Assembly: GCA_038210415.1 (NCBI GenBank)
Contig: JBBQWS010000067.1
Location: 1-14,976 of the forward strand
Length of the DNA stretch: 14,976 nucleotides
Source of the DNA: JBBQWS01 sp038210415
GTDB lineage: Bacteria; Actinomycetota; Actinomycetes; Prado026
Direction: 5' to 3'
The notes below the pieces were generated by a model, which was given only the letters and a program-made list of their open reading frames with translations, was not told where the DNA came from and did no database searches. A program made the position numbers and the translations under genes. Of this stretch, positions 7,774-13,915 are shown in pieces (within the stretch, counting starts at the first letter, position 1; each line of letters opens with the position of its first letter).

Positions 7774-7779
7774 ACCCTA
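7774..7779 (-). promoter_or_regulatory. -10 element TAGGGT for the leaderless polyprenyl synthase gene
   Basis: TAGGGT, 6 bases (CTATGC), then the GTG start at 7767 on the minus strand. An in-frame stop (TAG, 7777-7779) inside the hexamer means no longer protein can start upstream, which supports both start and promoter. Confidence 0.5.
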
Positions 7780-7820
7780 CGTCCGCCGGGGTCATTCGGC
7801 AGGTCGAGCGGGTGGTGCGT

Positions 7821-7826
7821 AACAAT
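7821..7826 (+). promoter_or_regulatory. -10-like AACAAT (within TAACAAT) for metF
   Basis: TAACAAT ends 7 bases before the ATG at 7834. The hexamer itself begins with A, so the match is weaker than at neighbouring genes. It favours the ATG at 7834 over the ATG at 7825, which lies inside the hexamer. Confidence 0.4.
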
Positions 7827-7833
7827 GGGTCGC

Positions 7834-8757
7834 ATGTCGCCCACCGGTTCAGCCTCCGCCGGTACCGCCTCGGTCGGCGAGCTGATCCGTTCGGGCGGTC
7901 ACTCGTACTCGTTCGAGTTCTTCCCGCCCAAGACCGACGAAGGCGAACGTGCTCTGTGGCAGACCCTGCGCGAGCTCGAAGGCCTCGGCCCGACCTTCGT
8001 GTCCGTGACCTACGGTGCGGGCGGGTCCGAGCGCGACCGTACGGTCCGGGTCACCGAGCGCATCGCCGCCGAGACCACGATGACCCCGGTCGGGCACCTC
8101 ACCTGCGTGGGTTCCCCCGTCGCCGAGCTGCGGCAGGTCATCGGCCACTACGCCGACGTCGGCGTACGCAACTTGCTGGCCCTGCGCGGCGACCCACCTG
8201 GCGGTCCCGGCGGCGCCTGGCAAGCCCACGCGGACGGGCTCGTGCACGCCGACCAGCTGGTGCGGCTGGTCCGTGAGCTGGGTGACTTCTGCGTCGGCGT
8301 CGCGGCGTTCCCCGAGGGGCACCCCGAGTCGGTCGACCTCGACGCCGACGCCCGCGTGCTGGCCACGAAAGCCGAGGCGGGCGCCGAGTTCGCGATCACG
8401 CAGTTCTTCTTCGAGGCCCACCACTACTTCGCGCTGGTCGAGCGGGTGCGCGCGCTCGGCTGCACCATCCCGATCGTCCCCGGCGTGATGCCGGTGACCA
8501 GTGTGTCGCAGATCAAGCGGTTCGCCGAGCTCTCCGGCACCACCGTCCCGGCCGAGCTCGCCGCCCGGCTGACAGTGGTGCAGGACGACCCCGAAGCCGT
8601 ACGCGCCCTCGGCGTCGAGGCCGCCAGCGCACTCTGCGCCGAGCTGATCGCAGGCGGAGCGCCCGGGCTGCACTTCTACACGCTGAACCGGTCGAACGCG
8701 ACACGCGAGATCTACAGTGCTCTCGGGCTCGGCCCGCGGGCCGGTGCGACCGCCTGA
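7834..8757 (+). CDS. metF: 5,10-methylenetetrahydrofolate reductase
   Basis: This flavoenzyme reduces 5,10-methylene-THF to 5-methyl-THF, the methyl donor for methionine synthesis; it is a cytosolic TIM barrel. Visible family blocks are YSFEFFPPKTDEGE, whose Glu matches E. coli Glu28; SVTYGAGGSERDRT; HLTCVG; LLALRGDPP, whose Asp matches the flavin-tuning Asp120; and ITQFFF, whose Gln matches Gln183. PIVPGVMPVTSVSQIKRF and the C-terminal HFYTLNRSNATREIYSALGL complete it. Using the ATG at 7834 gives 307 residues, normal for the family; an in-frame ATG at 7825 would add three. It diverges from the prenyl synthase gene, the same pairing seen for metF and idsA in Mycobacterium and Corynebacterium. 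A SIMPL-domain gene follows after 30 bp on the same strand. Confidence 0.95.
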   Translation: MSPTGSASAGTASVGELIRSGGHSYSFEFFPPKTDEGERALWQTLRELEGLGPTFVSVTYGAGGSERDRTVRVTERIAAETTMTPVGHLTCVGSPVAELRQVIGHYADVGVRNLLALRGDPPGGPGGAWQAHADGLVHADQLVRLVRELGDFCVGVAAFPEGHPESVDLDADARVLATKAEAGAEFAITQFFFEAHHYFALVERVRALGCTIPIVPGVMPVTSVSQIKRFAELSGTTVPAELAARLTVVQDDPEAVRALGVEAASALCAELIAGGAPGLHFYTLNRSNATREIYSALGLGPRAGATA

Positions 8758-8787
8758 CCGCAAGCACCGAGCGAGGGAGCGACAGCG

Positions 8788-9405
8788 ATGGCCGGCAGTG
8801 TCACCGTGACCGGTACCGGAAGCGCAGCCGCGCCACCCGACGTAGCCGTCATCGACGTCGCCGCCGAGGCGGCCGCAGCGCACGCGTCCGAGGCCCTCGC
8901 TCAGGCCTCGAGCGCGCTCACCCGCATGCGTGACGCCGCCCTGGCTGGGGGAGTGCAGCCGACTGACCTCGGGACGACCGGCACCCAGCTCTGGCCCGAG
9001 ACCGACCAGAAAGGACGGCCCAGCGGCTACCGAGCCGTCCTGTCGATGGCCGTGCGGTCCCGCGACATCCCGTCGGTCTCGGACCTGCTGCCTGCGCTGA
9101 TCGCGGCGGGCGGCGACGCCGGGCGGCTGCACGGCACCCGGCTCGAGTTCTCCGACCCCGCGAGGCTCGCGACCACCGCGCGCGAGCGAGCGTTCGCTGA
9201 CGCCCGCGCCCGCGCCGAGCAGTACGCCGCACTTGCCGGCAGCACCCTCGGCGAGGTCGTCCTCATCGAGGAAGGCGAGTCGCCGGGGGCCGGCCCGATC
9301 CCTACCTACCGCGCCGTCGCGGCGTCCATGGCCGAGTCGACACCCGTCGAGCCCGGCATGCAGTCCGTGTCGGCCGCGGTCACCGTTCGTTGGGGGCTCG
9401 ACTGA
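8788..9405 (+). CDS. SIMPL-domain (DUF541) protein without signal peptide
   Basis: A 205-residue protein made almost entirely of a SIMPL domain: it opens with SVTVTGTGSAAAPPDVAVIDV, the usual first strand, and ends with SVSAAVTVRWGLD, the usual last strand, with RERAFADARARAEQYAALAGSTLGEVVLIEEG between. The biochemical function of this family is not established. Many members are exported, but here the domain starts at residue 3 with no signal peptide or membrane segment, which suggests a cytosolic protein. AGGGAG at 8774-8779, 8 bases before the ATG, is a strong ribosome-binding site, in contrast to the leaderless-looking neighbours. That fits translation from a metF read-through transcript. 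Its 3' end overlaps the next gene by 16 bp. Confidence 0.85.
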   Translation: MAGSVTVTGTGSAAAPPDVAVIDVAAEAAAAHASEALAQASSALTRMRDAALAGGVQPTDLGTTGTQLWPETDQKGRPSGYRAVLSMAVRSRDIPSVSDLLPALIAAGGDAGRLHGTRLEFSDPARLATTARERAFADARARAEQYAALAGSTLGEVVLIEEGESPGAGPIPTYRAVAASMAESTPVEPGMQSVSAAVTVRWGLD

Positions 9406-10082
9406 ACGTCCTGCCGTCACGGGACGACTACTTCGCCCGTTGGTCGGCGCTGCACGGCGGCTACGACCCGCGGGGCTCCCGGCTCGTCGGGGGCTGGCTC
9501 TCGGTCGTCTACGTGCTGGCCCGGCCGTTCGCCCGGCTCCGGGTCGCGCCGGACGCAGTCACGCTGCTGGGCCTGGTCGTGGCGGCCGGGGTCCCGGGGT
9601 TAGTCCACCTCGGCGGCCGCTGGCTGTTCGCCGCGTCCGCAGTGTGCGTGCTGTCGGCCGCAGCAGACAGCCTTGACGGCGTGGTCGCCGTGCTCACCGA
9701 CCGGGTCACCGCGTTCGGCGCGGTCCTCGACTCGGTGGTCGACCGGGGCTCAGACCTGTTGTACGTCCTAGCGTTCTGGTTCGCCGGAGCGCCCGTCGGA
9801 GTGTGCGTCGCCGGCGGGGCGCTGATGCTGCTGCAGGAGTACCTGCGTGCCAGGGCCACAGCGTCGGGGCTGTCCGAGATAGGCATCGTCACGGTGTGGG
9901 AGCGACCGACTCGGGTGATCGTCACGACCATGTTTCTGCTGGGCGCGGCGATCTACCCGGGCTCAGCCGGACGATGGGCCGCTGCCGGGGCGTGGGCCTG
10001 GGTGGGGCTCGGCGTCGTCGGTTTCAGCCAGCTGCTGGTGGTCGTCCGGGCCCGGCTCTCGGGTCCGCCGGCGTCCCGGTAG
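9390..10082 (+). CDS. CDP-alcohol phosphatidyltransferase family membrane protein
   Basis: A polytopic membrane enzyme of about 230 residues. Family members transfer a phosphatidyl group from CDP-diacylglycerol to an alcohol, or a similar phosphoalcohol. The catalytic motif is DSLDGVVAVLTDRVTAFGAVLDSVVD: Asp93, Asp96-Gly97, Gly110, Asp114 and Asp118 keep the spacing of D-x2-DG-x2-AR-x8-G-x3-D-x3-D, but the Arg after Ala100 is Val101, with an Arg four residues later. Substrate is unknown. The start is uncertain: no ATG or GTG lies near the 5' end. TTG at 9390 overlaps the SIMPL gene; CTG at 9402, with a G-run before it, is an alternative that removes four residues. Either way, translation is probably coupled to the SIMPL gene. 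The stop codon overlaps the -10 hexamer of the next gene. Confidence 0.82.
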   Translation: MGARLNVLPSRDDYFARWSALHGGYDPRGSRLVGGWLSVVYVLARPFARLRVAPDAVTLLGLVVAAGVPGLVHLGGRWLFAASAVCVLSAAADSLDGVVAVLTDRVTAFGAVLDSVVDRGSDLLYVLAFWFAGAPVGVCVAGGALMLLQEYLRARATASGLSEIGIVTVWERPTRVIVTTMFLLGAAIYPGSAGRWAAAGAWAWVGLGVVGFSQLLVVVRARLSGPPASR

Positions 10083-10085
10083 CGT
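10080..10085 (+). promoter_or_regulatory. -10 element TAGCGT for the leaderless acetyltransferase gene
   Basis: TAGCGT, 7 bases (TCGACCG), then the ATG at 10093. The first three bases are also the stop codon of the phosphatidyltransferase gene. No Shine-Dalgarno is present before the ATG. Confidence 0.5.
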
Positions 10086-10092
10086 TCGACCG

Positions 10093-10689
10093 ATGACCCT
10101 GTCCGCGACCCCCGGCCCGGCCGTGACCCTGGCGACAAGGGGCGACCGTGATCGCGTTCTCGCGACGGTCGTCGCCGCGTTCGTGGCCGACCCGGCGTTT
10201 CGCTACTTCTTCCCCGACGACGCGACGTACGCCGAGCACGCGACGGTGTTCGCGGGGTACCTGTTCGACAAGCGGGTCGAACACGGCACCGTCTGGCTCG
10301 TCGACGGCGGCGCTGCGGTCTCGCTGTGGGACCCGCCCGGTGCCGCTGTCTGCGACCCCGCGCTCGACCTGCCCGCCGACGTGCTCGCCCGGCTCGACGA
10401 CTACGAAGGGGCGGTGCACGGCTCGATTCCGACGGAGCCGCACTGGTATCTCGGGGTGCTCGCCACCCACCCGGACCATTCGGGCAAGCGCTGGGGTCGG
10501 CTGGCCATCGGCGCGGGGCTCGTCGAGGCTGACCTGGCCGGGCTCCCTGCGTACCTCGAGACGACGAACCCGGCGAACGTCGAGCTCTACCTGCGGTCCG
10601 GATTCGTCGTGGCGACCCACCTGCCGGCCGACCCGCCCAGGCTCGGCATCCCGAGCTGGATCATGGCGAGGCCGGCCCGCCAGGGCTAG
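10093..10689 (+). CDS. GNAT-family N-acetyltransferase
   Basis: A 198-residue acetyltransferase of the GCN5-related fold, expected to move an acetyl group from acetyl-CoA to an unidentified amine. The N-terminal half shows the pattern common in this subgroup: AFVADPAFRYFFPDD, then VWLVDGGAAVSLWDPPG. The acetyl-CoA-binding core is WYLGVLATHPDHSGKRWGRLAI (about residues 117-138), where SGKRWGRL corresponds to the usual R-G-x-G-x-G/A loop with one Gly replaced by Arg. YLETTNPANVELYLRSGFVV is motif B. The ATG at 10093 follows a -10-like hexamer by 7 bases. Its stop codon lies in the CTAG shared with the convergent chrA pseudogene. The family is clear; the substrate cannot be told. Confidence 0.88.
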   Translation: MTLSATPGPAVTLATRGDRDRVLATVVAAFVADPAFRYFFPDDATYAEHATVFAGYLFDKRVEHGTVWLVDGGAAVSLWDPPGAAVCDPALDLPADVLARLDDYEGAVHGSIPTEPHWYLGVLATHPDHSGKRWGRLAIGAGLVEADLAGLPAYLETTNPANVELYLRSGFVVATHLPADPPRLGIPSWIMARPARQG

Positions 10690-11786
10690 AGCAGGTGCAG
10701 CGCGGCCAATCCGGCCCCTGCGACGGCAGCGAGCGCGACGAGCCGCATCGTCCCGACCCGGAACCGGAACACCAGCACCACAGCCACCGCGGAGATGGCG
10801 ACTGACGCCACCCGCACCGACGACCACTGGGGGACTGGCAGGTGGACCGGCCCGAGGACCCGGTCGTCGACCGTCCCTAACGCCGTGTGGACCGCGAACC
10901 ACACTGCGAGGTTCAGCACGACAGCAGGCGCGCCGAGGAAGATGAACAGGAAGCACGGCAGGAAGGTGACCCAAACGGTGACCAGCGCGCCGAGAGTTCC
11001 GGCCAGCAATGGCGGCAGCGAACCCGGCTGGTCGTACGCCGCGAGGAAGCCCACGGACTCGACCACCATGATCAGCGGGCCCGGGGTCGTCTCGGCCAGC
11101 CCCCAGCGCGCTCTTGGAGAACAGCACGCTCCGCTGGGCGTAGATGCTGCCGCTGCGCAGCACCACCAGCGCGACCACCGGGGTGAGCCAGAGGGCGGCG
11201 CAGGCGGCGGCGGCCAGGACCGTGCGGCGGCGGGCCAGCCACCAGCCGAGCAGTCCCGCCGTCACTACGATGTACGGGAACGGGACGGCGAACAAGAAGA
11301 TCGCCGCGAACGATGCAGCCGCCACCACCCGCAACGCGGTCGTGCGCAGCGTGCGGCGGCCGATCCGCGGGACAGCCTCGGCGACCACCGCGATGACTGC
11401 GGCCTGGATACCGCCCAGCAGACCACCGACGACGGGGAGGTGGCCGAACTCCGCGTAGGCCATCGCCAGGGCCAACATGGCGACGAACCCTGGGAGCACG
11501 AAGAGCGTGCCGGCGACCAGGCCGCCGCGGACGCCGTACATCAGCCGGCCGAGGTACGTGGTGAGCTGCTGCGCCTCGGGCCCCGGCAGGATCATGCAGT
11601 AGTTCAGGGCCTGCAGGAACCGGCTCTCGCTGACCCACCCGAGCTCGTCGACCACCTCGCGGTGTATCACCGCGATCTGCCCGGCCGGACCTCCGAAGCT
11701 GTTCAGCCCCACCCGCGCCCAACCCGGCTCGCCTGCGCGAGACCCACCGACTCCGGGCGCCCCGACGTCGGCAGCCGCGAGCTCAT
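10686..11786 (-). pseudogene. chrA: Chromate transporter (ChrA/CHR family), broken by a frameshift and an internal deletion
   Basis: Three minus-strand frames together spell a two-domain CHR transporter, a family that exports chromate. From the ATG at 11784-11786 the frame reads SVGLAQASRV and then drifts to a stop. One base seems missing near 11721-11725: restoring it gives RV-WARVGLNSFGGPAGQIAV, the expected start of the first CHR half. The second frame continues through LNYCMILPGPEAQQLTTYLG and further hydrophobic helices to SVLFSKSALG near 11105. There the frame changes again, and the third frame resumes at LAETTPGPLIMVVESVGFLAAY and runs to the stop at 10686. The block that normally sits between, including the second FGG motif and about 30-40 residues, is absent, so this lesion is a real deletion rather than a single miscalled base. 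No ribosome-binding site precedes the ATG. A full-length product cannot be made. Confidence 0.85.
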
Positions 11787-11865
11787 ACGGTGAAGGGCAC
11801 CGGGCGACCGGAACGGCGGACCGCCGACGGCGAGGCGGCTGCGCGGGTCGCGTCGTCACGGCATC

Positions 11866-13707
11866 ATGGCAGCCGTGAGAGCCGCCGCCATCGAGAACTC
11901 GGGCCAGGAGGCGCTTCGCCCGTACGTCCCGCGACTGGTTGTGGAGTGGCTGCGCGAGCAGCCGGACGAACAGGTTCGTGAGGTCGACGGATCGCTCGCG
12001 TTCGTCGACATCTCCGGGTTCACGACGCTGACCGAGCGCCTCGCCCGCCGAGGCCGGATCGGCGCCGAGGAGATGAGCGACACCCTGAGCACGACGTTCG
12101 GAGCCCTGCTGGCCGTCGCCTACGAGGATGGCGCCGGCCTGGTCAAGTGGGGCGGCGACGCGGTGCTGCTCCTGTTCGAAGGGCAGGACCACGCGCTTCG
12201 GGCCGCACGCGCGGCGTACCGGATGCGCCGGACCATGCGGCAGGTGGGTCGGATCGACACGGCCGCCGGCCGGGTCAACCTGCGGATGTCAGTAGGGATC
12301 CACAGCGGGATCTTCCACTTCTTCCTCGTCGGCGACCCGGCCCAGCACCGCGAGCTACTGGTCAGCGGCCCCGCAGCCAGCGTCACCGCAGACGTCGAGG
12401 GGACGGCGCAGGCGAGCGAGATCGGGCTGAGCCCCGAGGCTGCGGCGTGGCTGCCGCCCAGGTCGGTCCGGGCAACCTCCGCGGGGATCTGGCTGCTCAC
12501 CGACGAGCCGCGGGTCCGGGCCCGGCCAGCACCGCCGCTGCCACCGACCGAAGGTCTCGACCTCGGCCGGACGCTGAGCGAGCCGATCCGCAAGCACCTG
12601 CTCGGCGGCGGAGGCGAGCCGGAGCACCGCACCGTCACCGTGGGGTTCGTGCAGTTCTCCGGGACCGACGAGCTGCTCGCCGCCGAAGGTCCAGCCGCCC
12701 TCGCCGACGCGCTCGACGAGACTGTCCGCAACGTGCAGGAGGCCTGCGGTCGCCATGGCGTCACGTTCTTCGAGACGGACATCAACCGTGACGGCGGCAA
12801 GATCATGCTGGTCGCCGGGGCACCAGTGAGCGGCGGCCACAACGAACAGCGGATGCTGCTGGCGACACGGCTGATCCTGGACCGGCCCGGCGCCCTCCCG
12901 CTGCGGATCGGGGTCAACTCGGGGCCGGTCTTCTCCGGGGACTTCGGGCCGACCTTCCGCCGGACCTACTCCGTCAAGGGCGACGCCATCAACCTCGCCG
13001 CGCGGGTCATGGGCAAGGCGGTGCCGGGCCAGCTGCTTGCGACGGTGGCGACCTTGTCCGCATCGAGCACCCGCTTCGAGCTCGAGCTGCTGCCGCCGTT
13101 CATGGTCAAGGGCAAGGCTCGTCTAGTCGAGGCTGCGAGTGTCGGACCAGTTCTCGGGCGCGACACCGGAGCGACTGCCGAGGTCCCGCTGGTCGGACGC
13201 GAGGGGGAGCTCGCGGCCCTCGTCGGTGCGCTGGACCGGGCCCGATCCCGTCGGGGGTCGGTGCTGGAGCTGGTCGGTGAGCCCGGAATCGGCAAGACCC
13301 GGTTGGTCGGTGAGCTTCGGGCCCGCGCCGACGACGTGGTGGTACTCACGGCCGCTTGTGAGGAGTACGAGGCCTCGACTCCGTACTTTCCGCTGCGCGC
13401 CCTGATCCTCGAGGCGTGCGGGCTGGCCGCGCACGAGAGCCCGTCGGCCGTCCTCCAGCGTCTGGTCGACCGGGTCGGGCCGAACCACCCGGAGCTGCTC
13501 CCCTGGTTGCCGCTGCTCGGCGTGCCGCTCGACGTCGAGCTTCCCCCGACCGAGGAGACCGACGCGGTCGAGGAGCGGTTCCGCCGCGCCCGGGTCGCCG
13601 ACGTGCAAGAGCGGCGTGGCCTTCCACCTCGTGCTCGAGGGAACCGCCGAGGTCGAGGTGGCCGGGAAGTCGCGGCCCACCCTGACCCCCGGTCAGGGCT
13701 TCGGTGA
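11866..13707 (+). pseudogene. Tandem class III nucleotidyl cyclase-AAA ATPase, truncated within the ATPase by a deletion
   Basis: Two cyclase domains (about residues 43-215 and 256-425) precede a P-loop ATPase domain (from about 440; VGREGEL, then Walker A GEPGIGKT with Lys477). Family members are long cytosolic signalling proteins that make cAMP or cGMP. Domain 1 keeps both metal-binding aspartates (VDISGFT Asp48, KWGGD Asp98) but lacks the transition-state Asn and Arg (Ser172, Asp176). Domain 2 lacks the first metal Asp (Gln263) but keeps GDAINLAAR (Asn376, Arg380). ATPase homology ends at EERFRRARVADV (569-580). The frame then enters sequence coding in another frame for a cNMP-binding protein and yields a junk tail to 13707; most of the ATPase and the long C-terminal region are missing. 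The cyclase halves could still be made. The start is ATG 11866, or GTG 11875, which has CATCAT 7 bases before it. Confidence 0.8.
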
Positions 13708-13894
13708 GATCTCGCTGCTTGACGGGTTGCCCCGCAGCGCGACGGTCCGCGCCGGGTCCGGCGGGCTGAAGACCTTCGGTCTGTCAGCGTGGGAATTCAT
13801 CCCGATCCTGGACGAGAACCCTTCGGTTGCCCGCGCGCTGCTCAAGGTGCTCTGCTCTCGGATTCGGTCGATCGAGAGCACGCCGGCGGAGTAG
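13606..13894 (+). pseudogene. Remnant of a cyclic-nucleotide-binding-domain protein, N-terminus deleted
   Basis: In the frame one base ahead of the cyclase frame, about 95 residues match the C-terminal part of small cNMP-binding proteins. SGVAFHLVLEGTAEVEV is the middle strands. FGEISLLDGLPRSATV is the phosphate-binding cassette, with its conserved Glu and Arg. TFGLSAWEFIPILDENPSVARALLKVLCSRIR is the closing helices. The first strands and N-terminal helix, about 45-50 residues in relatives, are missing, and no good start codon with a ribosome-binding site exists; GTG at 13616 is the first candidate. The sequence joins the truncated cyclase-ATPase directly, so one deletion seems to have removed the end of one gene and the beginning of the other. 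The junction lies near 13600-13612; left end approximate. Confidence 0.75.
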
Positions 13895-13912
13895 CCTCCG
13901 GTCAACGGAGGC
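13894..13912 (+). promoter_or_regulatory. Hairpin masking the Shine-Dalgarno of the DUF3137-like gene
   Basis: GCCTCCG (13894-13900), loop GTCAA, CGGAGGC (13906-13912) form a perfect 7-bp stem. The right arm contains GGAGG, the ribosome-binding site 4 bases before the ATG at 13916. The left arm begins on the last base of the upstream TAG stop codon (13892-13894), so a ribosome finishing the upstream frame would melt it. There is no T-run, so an intrinsic terminator is less likely. Confidence 0.5.
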
Positions 13913-13915
13913 ACC

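Noticed and set aside
11784..11875. Leaderless promoter for chrA
   Set aside because: No TANNNT lies 6-7 bases before the chrA ATG and no ribosome-binding site is present, so the control of this pseudogene cannot be stated.
10024..12192. A 722-codon open frame on the minus strand
   Set aside because: It runs antisense through the acetyltransferase and the cyclase. Only its middle part, about 11105-11722, is meaningful, and that part is the chrA pseudogene.
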